From Mariniradius saccharolyticus AK6 (GTDB taxonomy: Bacteria; Bacteroidota; Bacteroidia; Cytophagales; Cyclobacteriaceae), in assembly GCF_000330725.2 (NCBI RefSeq), contig NZ_AMZY02000010.1, positions 310,001 to 374,000 on the forward strand: a stretch of 64,000 bases of DNA, in the 5' to 3' direction. The stretch's first letter is position 1. Every line of letters starts with the position of its first letter. The notes beneath the pieces were generated by a model, which did not search any database, was not told the origin of the DNA, and worked only from the letters and a program-made list of their open reading frames with translations. The position numbers were made by a program, and so were the translations under genes. Below are positions 51,578-60,802 of the stretch, one piece after another.

Positions 51578-54500
51578 TTAGAAACCTAAGGTGATTGTTC
51601 CACCGAATCTTCTGGAACTTGGACCAGTCACGAAATCAAAGCCCAAACCGTTGCCAACACCTACACCCAACACGTCTACGTCATAGTTCATGTTTGGAGG
51701 GAAGTTGAGCGCTCTAAACCACAAGTTTGTACCACTCAATGCAACAGAAGCTCTTCTGAATGGCGTTTTGGAAAGGATAGAGGCAGGCAATTCATAGCCC
51801 AAAGACAATTCACGCAATCTAGCAGCGGAACCGTCGAAGATGTTTGCTTCGTCAGCGCCTACGTGGTATCCATCAAAGAAGTAGTTGGAAGCAGTGATTT
51901 GGATATCGTTTGGAGTACCGTCTCTCTTTACACCTGGAAGGATGAAAGAGAATTCTCTGTCAACCACAGGGTCTTTGGTCACACCCCTTGCTAAGGTAGC
52001 TGTAACCGTATTAGAGAAGATGACACCACCTCTTCTGTATTCAAGCATGAAGTTCAAGAATACGCCTTTGTACCTCAAAGTGTTGATCCAAGAACCAGTC
52101 CACTTAGGGTTAGGGTCACCAAGGATACCAATTTCAGGCGCAGTCAGATAGGTACCGACAGCATCTACAATCGGCTGACCAGACTGCTCGTCTCTGGCAA
52201 ATACGGATCCTTTGATAATGTTAAAAGGCTGTCCAGGGATTGCGAAGTTACCCAAATCGGTAAATCCAGCTACCACAACTTCTTCCAAACCTTCACCCAA
52301 TTCCATCACGATGGTTCTGTAAGCTGTGAAGTTCACAATAGTCTCCCAGCTAAATCCGGAAGGCGTAGTGATTGGAGTAGCAGTACCTTGGAATTCGATA
52401 CCTCTGTTTCTGATTCTACCGATGTTAAGGAAAGTAGAAGTAAATCCGGTTGCAGGGTCAATCGGAGCTTGAGTGATCAAGTCTCTGGTATTCTTCTGAT
52501 ACAGAGAGATGTCAAACCTTACTTTGTTGTTGAACATCGCTGCTTCTACACCAAATTCCACTTCTTCATGCAACTCAGGCTTCAAATTCGGGTTACCCAA
52601 TTGGTTGGATACGGTTTGGGATTGGAATACAGTTCCACCTCTTTCAAACGCCCTTGCAGATTGACCCAAGATATTTCTGGTTCTGTATGGAGGAGGGAAA
52701 CCAGCTGATGTACCGTAACCCAAACGCAATTTCAAGTCATTCAAGGTTGCAGATTTCCAACCGAATGCGTCAGTAGGAATAAACGAAACTGAAGCACCTG
52801 GATACAGGATTCTTCTGTTAGGCTGCTCTACCGTTGAAGTCCAGTCATTTCTAGCGGAAACGTTCAAGAACAGGTAGTTGCTGTAATCGAATGTCACGTT
52901 GGCATAGATACCATAACGTTGCTCCTCAACCAAGTAGTCCATTCTGCCAGCACCAAGCGGGTCGATGGAAGCAGAAGTTAGGAAGTTGGTGTGACGGAAA
53001 AGATCGAATGCCAATTGTCCTGTGGAAGAGATACCGTTTTGGTTGTAGTTATCATAGCGGGTATTTCCACCCAACAACGCACTCATTCCAATTTTCTCAG
53101 ACAAGGTCTTTCTCCAGTTCAAGATCAAATCCTGATTCCAAATGGTGTTTTGGATATTGATAGTCCTGTAGTATCCTTGCCTCACGTCCAAGGTTACACC
53201 GGTACCCCCACCTTTGTTGTACTTCGCTTCTTGAACCTCAGTGTAAGTATCCAAACCAAGACGGTAGGTTACGGAGAAGTTGTCATTGAAGTCATAGTTC
53301 AAAGAGGTAGAGTTGAAGAACCTATTCACCAGAGAGGTATTCTTGTAGTTTTTCACCAACCAAAATGGGTTAACTTGGTCGTTACCTGCCCTGAAGTAGA
53401 CGTTACTCTTGTCAACCGGGTTTTCGAAAGGCATGCTCAAGTCGATAGATCTTGGCGCGTACAAGGTGTTGGCAAATGCAGAAGGAACACCACCGTTTGG
53501 ACCTGAACCGAAGGCTGCGTTGACTGGTGGTGATTTCAAGTCCGTCCTTGCAAAAGTGAAGGAGGAGGCCACGGTCAACTTATCAGTTACAGCAGAGTTG
53601 ATACCCAAACCGAAGTTGTACTTTTTCAAGAGGTTGCCTGGGATGAAGCCTTCATCGCTCGTGTATCCGAAGGAAGCATTGTAACTCGTCCTGTCAGAAC
53701 TACCAGAGATTTGGGCAGAGGTATTGGAAACCAGACCTGTTTGGAAAAACACCTCAGATGGATCTGGATAAGCCTTGTAGTCATACTTGATAGGCGTTCC
53801 ATCTTGGTTGAAGAATTCCGGGAACGCATTCCGGATGCTCGCCAAGTTAGAGGATGCAATTGGGTGGTTGATTTGCAATCCCAAGTCCATTCTTGGTCCG
53901 AAGTTGGAGAAGAAGAGACCTGGCTGCTGCTGGAAACCGTTACCGTAGATTTGACCGTAGGTTGGAAGGGAAGCTGCCGAGTTGGAGAACAAAGATTGGT
54001 TGATAGTAATTTCACCTTGCTTCCTTTTTCTAGACCCAGACTTGGTCGTGATCAAGATTACACCATTTCTACCTTGGTCACCATACAACACCGTCGCAGA
54101 AAGACCCTTCAACACAGAAACGTTTTCAATGTTGTTGGGATCGATATCCAAGAAACGGGAAGATGTAGTAGCACCACCTGATGCGAAGCTAGTCTGCGCA
54201 TTTGTAGCAGAGCTGAATGGAACCCCATCCACCACGAACAAAGGCTGGTTAGATCCTGTAGCTGAGGAATAGCCCCTGATGATGATGTTGGTACCTGAAC
54301 CGGACATACCGTTTGTAGCAGTGATGTTCACACCAGCTACTTTTCCTTGCAAGACCCTGGAAACGTCAGCCTCCGGTCTGTTTTGGATTTGCTCATCACC
54401 CACAGTCGAGACTGCATAGCCAAGAGCTTTCTTTTCCTTCTCAATACCGATCGCCGTTACCACCACCTCGGAGAGTTGGGAAGCGTCAGTAGTGAGTGTA

Positions 54501-54784
54501 ATGTTAACTACAGACCGATTGCCAATCGACTCTTCGATGGTTTTCAAACCAACGAAAGAGAAGATCAGGACATCCGATCCTGCCGGTACATTAATGGAGT
54601 AATTACCATCCAAATCGGTGGTAGTACCCACTGTTGTACCCTTCACGAGAACGGTCGCGCCGGGAAGGCCTTGACCGTCTTCATCGGAAATTACCTTTCC
54701 GGTAACTACCCGTTGTTGCGCCGACACCTCGAAACTCAGTGCCATGGTGAAAAGCGCAATCACAAAGAGTAAAGCTTTTCTCAT
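51578..54784 (-). CDS. SusC/RagA-like TonB-linked outer-membrane transporter
   Basis: From the ATG at 54784 the protein has 1068 residues: signal peptide MRKALLFVIALFTMALSFEVSA, a carboxypeptidase-like domain (VTGKVISDEDGQGLPGATVLVKGT), a TonB-box-like region, the SusC plug (SVLKGLSATVLYGDQGRNGVILITTKSG), and the large barrel ending RRFGGTITLGF. No STN domain is present, so it is not directly tied to an ECF-sigma/anti-sigma pair. With the SusD and lipoprotein genes behind it, it forms a complete import unit; substrate is unknown because no enzyme genes accompany it. The 800 bases upstream are A/T-rich and without a clear promoter match. Confidence 0.93.
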   Translation of the reverse strand: MRKALLFVIALFTMALSFEVSAQQRVVTGKVISDEDGQGLPGATVLVKGTTVGTTTDLDGNYSINVPAGSDVLIFSFVGLKTIEESIGNRSVVNITLTTDASQLSEVVVTAIGIEKEKKALGYAVSTVGDEQIQNRPEADVSRVLQGKVAGVNITATNGMSGSGTNIIIRGYSSATGSNQPLFVVDGVPFSSATNAQTSFASGGATTSSRFLDIDPNNIENVSVLKGLSATVLYGDQGRNGVILITTKSGSRKRKQGEITINQSLFSNSAASLPTYGQIYGNGFQQQPGLFFSNFGPRMDLGLQINHPIASSNLASIRNAFPEFFNQDGTPIKYDYKAYPDPSEVFFQTGLVSNTSAQISGSSDRTSYNASFGYTSDEGFIPGNLLKKYNFGLGINSAVTDKLTVASSFTFARTDLKSPPVNAAFGSGPNGGVPSAFANTLYAPRSIDLSMPFENPVDKSNVYFRAGNDQVNPFWLVKNYKNTSLVNRFFNSTSLNYDFNDNFSVTYRLGLDTYTEVQEAKYNKGGGTGVTLDVRQGYYRTINIQNTIWNQDLILNWRKTLSEKIGMSALLGGNTRYDNYNQNGISSTGQLAFDLFRHTNFLTSASIDPLGAGRMDYLVEEQRYGIYANVTFDYSNYLFLNVSARNDWTSTVEQPNRRILYPGASVSFIPTDAFGWKSATLNDLKLRLGYGTSAGFPPPYRTRNILGQSARAFERGGTVFQSQTVSNQLGNPNLKPELHEEVEFGVEAAMFNNKVRFDISLYQKNTRDLITQAPIDPATGFTSTFLNIGRIRNRGIEFQGTATPITTPSGFSWETIVNFTAYRTIVMELGEGLEEVVVAGFTDLGNFAIPGQPFNIIKGSVFARDEQSGQPIVDAVGTYLTAPEIGILGDPNPKWTGSWINTLRYKGVFLNFMLEYRRGGVIFSNTVTATLARGVTKDPVVDREFSFILPGVKRDGTPNDIQITASNYFFDGYHVGADEANIFDGSAARLRELSLGYELPASILSKTPFRRASVALSGTNLWFRALNFPPNMNYDVDVLGVGVGNGLGFDFVTGPSSRRFGGTITLGF

Positions 54785-55534
54785 AAGGTATTTTAGTTTA
54801 GTTGATGTGTAAAGAAAATTTATTTCCCGCATATTTCAAAATGATGGATTTTATTAAAAAAATATAGGTATTAAATAATTTTTTCTTCCTTTATTCACAT
54901 TTTAACCATTTTTAACATCCATGAATATATGAAATATTCCAAATTTCAAATTTGTGTTGGTATAGTTAAACCGGCGGTTTTTATCGCTTTTTAATGGTGA
55001 TAAAAGCCGAATATTTGGAATTGAAATCCATTTGCAGGGTTCAGTATCTAAAAAAGCGCATACAGGAATATAAAACAGAATATTATTTTGATTTTTGACA
55101 AAAGGTCAAAAAATACAAAAGGTGATTTTTTTTTAGTTTTTTTAGCTAAACATCAATTGAACGAATCTTTTTTTTCGTTTTTGATAAATTATCACGTTTT
55201 TGATTACATATTATGCATATTTTACAAATGGTGTGGTCTCAAGGCGATTCTAAATTTTCCCGATAGTGAAAAATATTTTCCAACTCTTGATTTGGGTAGA
55301 AAATCAAGTCTTTTTCTTTCCCATTTTTGATCAAAGTCTGGAATACGGGTTCATTTTTTCAGATTTTCTTCGAAAAAAGATAGAAAGTTAAAAAAACAGG
55401 TATCCCGATTCTATACAAAACCCAATAATCCGTGTCACGATAGAGGCAACACATGCCAAATTTTGTTTGGAACATGGGATTTCGCCTGTCCTCACTTCTT
55501 TCTGCTTGGGATTTTCGTCTTTTTCCCCTGATAT
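54785..55534. other. Long A/T-rich intergenic region upstream of susC
   Basis: About 750 bases with no reliable gene. It holds palindromes rather than coding sequence: TTTTTGAC-AAAAG-GTCAAAAA (55092-55112) and TGATAA-A-TTATCA (55182-55194), and a weaker TTTTATC...GATAAAA pair near 54979-55004. The short open frames in it are low-complexity and probably not genes. It may be a regulatory region for the SusCD operon. Confidence 0.45.
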
Positions 55535-55542
55535 AATGAAAA

Positions 55543-55560
55543 AGCCGCTTGTCAGCGGCT
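55543..55560 (-). terminator. Terminator after the 55615 gene
   Basis: On the minus strand AGCCGCT, 4-base loop, AGCGGCT, then TTTTTC: a 7-bp GC-rich stem and a T run, about 54 bases after the stop codon. Confidence 0.75.
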
Positions 55561-55614
55561 GTACTTTGATCAAAAATATGGCAAATGCCAAAAAACAAAA
55601 CAGGAATGAGGAAT

Positions 55615-56106
55615 CTAAAACGCGAATCTCACCGAAAGTGCCAATTCATCCCACCAAAACCCCGCAGACTCGTTGAAATTCACGGCCGGCTTCCAGTCAA
55701 AGGACAAATTGACCGGGGCATTGTAGATTTTGTAATCCAAGCCGATAATCCCATCGAGGCCAAAAGTCTGCATACCTTCCCTCTTTGGGACACGGGGCAG
55801 GTTGTGGTTACCGGCATTCCAAGTACCAAAGTGCGCCCCTCCACCCACAAACCACTGCAACCCCCTTACCTCAGAGATATCGAAATGCACTTCATATAGC
55901 CCGGAAACAATCAGCCCGCTCCATCTGGAATAAATGAGCGCTTCCACGGCGCCTTGCTGGGTCACAAAATGTTTGACGGTGAAACCATTTCCTGTTCCCA
56001 ATCTCAAACCAATTCCGGTATTGTATTGGGCAAATGATTCGTTGGGAATCAGAAAAAGGAAAAAAAGGGCAGCGAGTGAGATAGATTTTCCGAAAATGCT
56101 TTTCAT
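55615..56106 (-). CDS. Exported protein of unknown function, probable small outer-membrane barrel
   Basis: The ATG at 56106 gives 163 residues with signal peptide ending NESFAQ; the longer frame upstream has a weaker N-terminus. The rest alternates aromatic and polar residues: YNTGIGLRLGTGNGFTVKHF, ALIYSRWSGLIVSGLYEVHF, WFVGGGAHFGTW, ending DELALSVRFAF. This is the pattern of a small eight-stranded barrel with a C-terminal phenylalanine. No function can be assigned. A promoter with exact -7 box lies at 56128-56158 and a terminator follows the gene, so it is probably a single-gene transcript. Confidence 0.65.
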   Translation of the reverse strand: MKSIFGKSISLAALFFLFLIPNESFAQYNTGIGLRLGTGNGFTVKHFVTQQGAVEALIYSRWSGLIVSGLYEVHFDISEVRGLQWFVGGGAHFGTWNAGNHNLPRVPKREGMQTFGLDGIIGLDYKIYNAPVNLSFDWKPAVNFNESAGFWWDELALSVRFAF

Positions 56107-56127
56107 ACTGAATGGATATTTACGGGG

Positions 56128-56158
56128 CAAAACTACCAATCTATGGGTCTTTTGCAAG
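56128..56158 (-). promoter_or_regulatory. Promoter of the 55615-56106 barrel gene
   Basis: On the minus strand: CTTG (56155-56158), 19 bases, TAGTTTTG (56128-56135). The -7 box is exact, the -33 box has one mismatch, and the spacing is ideal. The start codon is 22 bases downstream. Confidence 0.65.
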
Positions 56159-56214
56159 TGTTGTTCCCCTCAGGCAATCTATCGGTCAAGCAAATAGGCC
56201 TCAGGACAGGTCAA

Positions 56215-56790
56215 TTATGAATGGAATTCATGGATTTTGGACGGGCTGATACAAAAATCCAAACGCACGTCGTGGTCCTCAGCGGGTATCTCGGGAATCG
56301 GGTCAAAAAAACTCAAACCCACTTTATACACTGGCTGGGAAAGGCTCCCCAAGAATCCATCGTAGTATCCCTTGCCATAGCCCAAGCGATGTCCTACCCG
56401 GTCGTATGCCAAGAGCGGTACCAAAACCAATTGGATCTGGTCAGGACTGGTTTGGATTGCGGCAATGGGTTGGGGGATTCCCCAGCTATCGGGTTTAAAT
56501 TGGCGGACCGCGGTAATATCCAAGGTCAAAAGCCCTTGCCCATTTTTATCAAGCGTAGATGTATATAAGGTGTAGCCTTTTTGTTGTAATTCCTGAAACA
56601 GCGGAAAGGTATCTACCTCCTCCAGCCTTTCGATGGGCAGGAATAGGTGCACATGGTCTATTTCAGGTCTTACAGTCAACCACTCCAATATCCGTGCGCG
56701 AATCTTAGCAGAAAGCGCCGCCCGTTGCAAGGCAGAAAGCGATTGGCGCAGCGCCTTGTGGTCCTCCCTAATTTGCGCTTTGCTGAGCAT
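56215..56790 (-). CDS. 5-Formyltetrahydrofolate cyclo-ligase
   Basis: A 191-residue protein of the 5-FTHF cyclo-ligase (MTHFS) family: SKAQIREDHKALRQSLS at the N-terminus, HLFLPIERLEEVDTFPLFQELQQKGYTLY, and the signature LVPLLAYDRVGHRLGYGKGYYDGFL. It uses ATP to turn 5-formyl-THF into 5,10-methenyl-THF, recycling a dead-end folate. Its ATG overlaps the bshC stop by 23 bases, so the genes form a coupled pair; no metabolic link between bacillithiol and folate is known to me. Confidence 0.93.
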   Translation of the reverse strand: MLSKAQIREDHKALRQSLSALQRAALSAKIRARILEWLTVRPEIDHVHLFLPIERLEEVDTFPLFQELQQKGYTLYTSTLDKNGQGLLTLDITAVRQFKPDSWGIPQPIAAIQTSPDQIQLVLVPLLAYDRVGHRLGYGKGYYDGFLGSLSQPVYKVGLSFFDPIPEIPAEDHDVRLDFCISPSKIHEFHS

Positions 56791-58351
56791 CGGTTCGGAG
56801 AATCATGTAGGAAAAATCCAAGGGATCAAACATCTCCAACAACTCGTCCAACAGTTTGGGCTTGGCCAAGAAAAACCGCATCATGTTTTCGGTCCGCTCC
56901 TGCGGACTGCCGCCAGGATACAAAAAGGACTGGATATCTGTTCTCCTCTTGATCTGGATTTCCAAGCGCTTTTCCTCTGCTTTCCTGACCTTATCGGACA
57001 GTTGTTCGAGGATTTTCAAGGCCCTGACTTTCCCGGCTTCGAAGGCATTTTGCAGGCTTTTCTGCAAGGCCGCAGCTTCGGCACCCTTTTTTTGGAACAG
57101 GGCCGACAATTGGGCTTTCTCCGTTTCCATTTGAAAGTCCACGGAGGCTTGATGCTCCACAAACTTCCTTTTCCAATCCAATACCGATTCAAAGAGATCC
57201 GTGTCCTGAAGCCCGAGTTGGGCGATCTTCTTGTCGACCGATTGATCCAGAATTACAGCAAAGTTCCTTGGCAACAGGGCAGGGAAAGGCACCTCGAAAT
57301 GGTCAAACATAGATTTAAGCTGCAGCCAATAGGCAACCTCGGCCGGCCCGCCCAAATAGGCCAAGTTGGGCAGGATCAATTCCTGGTAGACCGGACGCAG
57401 CACCACATTGGGACTGAAGCGCTCTGGATGACTTTCGAGCTGCTCGATAATCCCCTCCTGGGTGAATTGTATATCGGTATTCAACACCTTATATATATCG
57501 CCCACTTTTTCTATTCGTTCGCGCAGGCCTTTTTGCATGTAAAAAAGGTTGATCTCCCGGGGGTAAATCTGGCTCTTGTAGCCCAACTCATCCAATCGTT
57601 GGGTTTGCGCCGTCGCCAAGGTGTACGGATCATGGGTCAGCAAATCGGCTTTTAGGATAGGAATCAGTGCCTTTTTCAGTTCGGGATGGTTACCGTCCAC
57701 GACCAACAAGCCCTTTTCCCCAAACAGATGGTGTACGTACTTCCTGACTGCCTCAGACAAATTCCGGGAACTTTGGTAGGCTTGCAGGAAAAACTCCGGG
57801 GCAAAGGCCGAAACTTCTTTCAGGAATTCCTTAAAACCCCCATCCCATACAAAGTCGCCCACCGGACCTTTCTGGTCGCTTTTCCATTGGTACTTTTTTC
57901 CATCCAACTTGAAGTAGTTGATTTCCTCGAAATCATGGTCCTCGGTTGCCATCCAATACACCGGCACAAAATGATACCCGGGATAGGCATCCCCCAGCTT
58001 CTTGGCCAGGTTAATCGTCGATACGATTTTGTAAATAAAGTACAGCGGACCGGTAAACAAGTTTAGCTGATGCCCAGTGGTGACGGTAAATGTATTGTCA
58101 TCGGCCAGGGAAATAATCTGATGGGAGCTCATCTCCCCCAAAGCGATGCCCGCATATTGCTCTTGCAGTACGCGCACCAATCTTTCACGTCGCACTTTAT
58201 CAAATCGCCGCTCCTGGATGAGCTTGCCAAAATTGCCGATCGCCGGAAACTGGTTGTAAAAGGCGGCCAATTCAGGCTTTTGGCCCAGGTAGTCGAGAAA
58301 TAAAGCTGAGAATTGTCTGGTACAGGCGGGGTCGACGCTGGATTTGACCAT
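56768..58351 (-). CDS. bshC: BshC, bacillithiol biosynthesis cysteine-adding enzyme
   Basis: The ATG at 58351 gives 527 residues; the frame extends upstream but without conserved sequence. BshC features are VTTGHQLNLFTGPLYFIYKIVSTINLA, HFVPVYWMATEDHDFEEINYF, LNLFYMQKGLRERIE-like segments and the coiled-coil C-terminal region ending PQERTENMMRFFLAKPKLLDELL. The enzyme couples cysteine to glucosaminyl-malate to make bacillithiol. Its presence indicates that this organism uses bacillithiol. An exact -7 box lies 25 bases upstream. Confidence 0.94.
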   Translation of the reverse strand: MVKSSVDPACTRQFSALFLDYLGQKPELAAFYNQFPAIGNFGKLIQERRFDKVRRERLVRVLQEQYAGIALGEMSSHQIISLADDNTFTVTTGHQLNLFTGPLYFIYKIVSTINLAKKLGDAYPGYHFVPVYWMATEDHDFEEINYFKLDGKKYQWKSDQKGPVGDFVWDGGFKEFLKEVSAFAPEFFLQAYQSSRNLSEAVRKYVHHLFGEKGLLVVDGNHPELKKALIPILKADLLTHDPYTLATAQTQRLDELGYKSQIYPREINLFYMQKGLRERIEKVGDIYKVLNTDIQFTQEGIIEQLESHPERFSPNVVLRPVYQELILPNLAYLGGPAEVAYWLQLKSMFDHFEVPFPALLPRNFAVILDQSVDKKIAQLGLQDTDLFESVLDWKRKFVEHQASVDFQMETEKAQLSALFQKKGAEAAALQKSLQNAFEAGKVRALKILEQLSDKVRKAEEKRLEIQIKRRTDIQSFLYPGGSPQERTENMMRFFLAKPKLLDELLEMFDPLDFSYMILRTDAQQSAN

Positions 58352-58375
58352 GAAAGTTGATGCTTGGGTTTTCTG

Positions 58376-58383
58376 CAAAATTA
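58376..58383 (-). promoter_or_regulatory. Candidate -7 box of bshC
   Basis: TAATTTTG on the minus strand, exact match to TAnnTTTG, 24 bases before the chosen ATG. The -33 position at 19 bases (TGCA) is poor. Supports the start at 58351. Confidence 0.4.
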
Positions 58384-58502
58384 CAATGCTTTTTAACTCC
58401 CTTGCAATGTATAAAGTTCTCAGGATTCGCGGCATTACAGGAACGGTGGCGGGGTGTTTAATTTTTCCCAAAATTATGTAAGCCTGTCCGCGCGGTGGAT
58501 TC

Positions 58503-58510
58503 TAATTTTG
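58503..58510 (+). promoter_or_regulatory. Candidate -7 box of copA
   Basis: TAATTTTG, exact TAnnTTTG match, 20 bases before the copA ATG. The -33 position does not match. A copper regulator could compensate but no operator is evident. Confidence 0.4.
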
Positions 58511-58530
58511 GGTAAACATTTTCATAAACC

Positions 58531-60723
58531 ATGGCAACGATCAAAAAGGAAATACCCGTCATCGGCATGAGTTGCGCGGCTTGCGCGATTACCGTGGAAA
58601 AATCCCTGGCCAAGCATCCCGGCGTGAAATCCGCGGCGGTCAATTACGCCAACCATGCCGCTTGGGTGGAATGGGATGAAAAGGAAACCAATCTCCCGCA
58701 ACTTCAGGAGGCAGTACAGCATGCCGGCTACGAACTGCTGATTGCCGATTTGGAAGCGGAGGACCTGGAAAGCATCCAAACCCAAGCCTATTTGGCGCTC
58801 AAGAAAAAAACCATGCTTGCAGGACTCTTGGCCCTACCCGTGTTCCTGATAGGGATGTTTGCCATGCACATGCCCTATGCCAACTGGATCATGTGGGCGT
58901 TGACGACGCCGATTTTGCTGGTTTTTGGGCGGCAGTTTTTTGTGCAAGCATGGAAACTGGCCAAGGTCCGCCAAGCCAATATGGACACATTGGTGGCACT
59001 TTCTACAGGGATTGCGTATCTGTACAGCAGCTTCAATACCTTTTTCCCAAAGTACCTGCTTGGTAAAGGCATCGAACCCCACGTGTACTTCGAGGCAGCG
59101 GCGGTGATCCTCTTTTTCATATTGCTGGGAAAAACATTGGAATCACAGGCCAAGGTGGGCACTGGGGCCGCTTTGAAAAAACTCATGGGCCTCCAACCCG
59201 ACGAGGTGAGCGTACTGGACGGGACAAATGAAACCATCAAAAAAACCAAGCAAGTCAAAGCAGGTAATACCATCCTTGTCCGGCCGGGACAAAGAATCCC
59301 CTTGGATGGAATCGTCCTGGAGGGCAATTCCTATGTAGACGAGAGCATGCTGAGCGGTGAACCTATCCCCCTTGCCAAAGCCAAGGGTGACCCTGTCTTC
59401 GCTGGTACCCTCAACCAAAACGGCAGCATAGCCATCCGCGTAGAGAAATCCAGCCAACAAACCTTGCTTTCCAATATCATCCGGCGGGTGAAGCAGGCAC
59501 AGGGATCCAAAGCCCCCGTGCAGCAGCTGGTCGACAAGATCGCGTCGGTCTTTGTGCCCACGGTGCTGGTGATCGGTGTACTCACCTTGCTGATTTGGGG
59601 CCTAAGCGGGACCGAGGAAGCTTGGCTGAGAGGCATGCTGGCTTTTGTCACCGTGCTCGTAATCGCCTGTCCCTGCGCCTTGGGTCTGGCGACACCCACA
59701 GCCATCATGGCTGCCATGGGCAAGGGCGCCCAGATGGGTATCCTGATCAAAGACGCGGAAAGCCTGGAGAAAGGCCGGAAAATCGATACCCTCGTGCTGG
59801 ACAAGACGGGCACGGTCACCGAAGGCAAACCAAGTGTGACGCAGTTATTCCCTACCGCGCATTGGAACTCCGGGCATGCCCAGATCATCCATGCCCTCGA
59901 ACAAAAAAGCGAACACCCGCTGGCCAAGGCAATTCAAACCTATTTTCAAAATGAGGCTGGACCTGTCGAAGTACAAGATTTTCACGTCCGAGTAGGCAAA
60001 GGCATCAGCGGAAAAATCGCCGAGAAGACCTACCGCGTCGGTAACCTTGCCTGGCTGATGGGGGAAAAAGTAAATCCCAACCTATCGCTTTCAACCAAGA
60101 CCGAACATGCACTTGAACAAGGTGCCATCCTTGTTTACGCTGCAGAAAATGAGGAACTGATTGCTGCTATCCAGATTGCTGACCCGATCAAAGCCGGATC
60201 AATGGAAGCGATCGCCCAAGTCAAAGCTGCTGGCATCGAAGTCCACCTGCTGACTGGGGACCAAGCGAAAACTGCCCAATGGGTAGCTGAACAGGTCGGG
60301 ATTCCTTATGTCAAAGCGGGTACATTGCCCGAACAGAAAGCGGCCTATGTCCAAGCGCTGCAGACCCAGGGCAAAAAAGTCGCCATGGTGGGTGACGGGA
60401 TCAACGATTCCGAGGCGCTAACCTTGGCGGATTTGAGTATTGCGATGGGACATGGGACGGACATTGCGATGGATGCCGCCGGGGTGACGCTGGTGCGCTC
60501 GGACCTGCGGCAGATCCCAGCCCTGCTGGAACTTTCCAAAAAGACGGTCTCCATCATCCGCCAAAACCTCTTTTGGGCATTTATCTACAATCTGATCGGC
60601 ATTCCGATTGCGGCGGGTGTCCTGTATCCCAGCTTTGGCTTTCTACTCAATCCCATGATCGCCGGCGCCGCCATGGCGATGAGTTCGGTGTCTGTGGTGG
60701 GGAATAGTCTGAGGTTGCGGTAA
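58531..60723 (+). CDS. copA: Copper-translocating P-type ATPase
   Basis: A 730-residue P1B ATPase. One N-terminal heavy-metal domain carries GMSCAAC (Cys15, Cys18). Then come about eight membrane spans, the TGES-like loop (LSGEPIPL), CPC at 380-382 (ACPCALGLATP), the phosphorylation site DKTGT (Asp424), HP motif SEHPLAKA and hinge MVGDGINDSEAL. The CPC and C-terminal MSxxSV (MAMSSVSVVGNS) motifs are those of Cu(I) exporters. It pumps copper out of the cytoplasm. A small HMA protein gene follows after 79 bases. Confidence 0.95.
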   Translation: MATIKKEIPVIGMSCAACAITVEKSLAKHPGVKSAAVNYANHAAWVEWDEKETNLPQLQEAVQHAGYELLIADLEAEDLESIQTQAYLALKKKTMLAGLLALPVFLIGMFAMHMPYANWIMWALTTPILLVFGRQFFVQAWKLAKVRQANMDTLVALSTGIAYLYSSFNTFFPKYLLGKGIEPHVYFEAAAVILFFILLGKTLESQAKVGTGAALKKLMGLQPDEVSVLDGTNETIKKTKQVKAGNTILVRPGQRIPLDGIVLEGNSYVDESMLSGEPIPLAKAKGDPVFAGTLNQNGSIAIRVEKSSQQTLLSNIIRRVKQAQGSKAPVQQLVDKIASVFVPTVLVIGVLTLLIWGLSGTEEAWLRGMLAFVTVLVIACPCALGLATPTAIMAAMGKGAQMGILIKDAESLEKGRKIDTLVLDKTGTVTEGKPSVTQLFPTAHWNSGHAQIIHALEQKSEHPLAKAIQTYFQNEAGPVEVQDFHVRVGKGISGKIAEKTYRVGNLAWLMGEKVNPNLSLSTKTEHALEQGAILVYAAENEELIAAIQIADPIKAGSMEAIAQVKAAGIEVHLLTGDQAKTAQWVAEQVGIPYVKAGTLPEQKAAYVQALQTQGKKVAMVGDGINDSEALTLADLSIAMGHGTDIAMDAAGVTLVRSDLRQIPALLELSKKTVSIIRQNLFWAFIYNLIGIPIAAGVLYPSFGFLLNPMIAGAAMAMSSVSVVGNSLRLR

Positions 60724-60757
60724 AATCGGTCTTTCAAATAAAATCACTTAACCAAAA

Positions 60758-60765
60758 TATTTTTG
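60758..60765 (+). promoter_or_regulatory. Candidate -7 box upstream of the HMA protein gene
   Basis: TATTTTTG, exact TAnnTTTG match, 37 bases before the ATG. No -33 match at 19 bases. Confidence 0.3.
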
Positions 60766-60802
60766 ATTCAAATTCCCATTTCCATTAAACTCGTAAGAAA
60801 AA

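Noticed and set aside
55088-55330. 80-residue plus-strand frame in the A/T-rich susC upstream region
   Set aside because: It is low-complexity, has no recognisable motif, and its start lies within a perfect dyad; it is probably chance in A/T-rich DNA.
56633-57655. 340-residue plus-strand frame opposite bshC
   Set aside because: It mirrors a well-supported BshC gene; its sequence has no recognisable family pattern.
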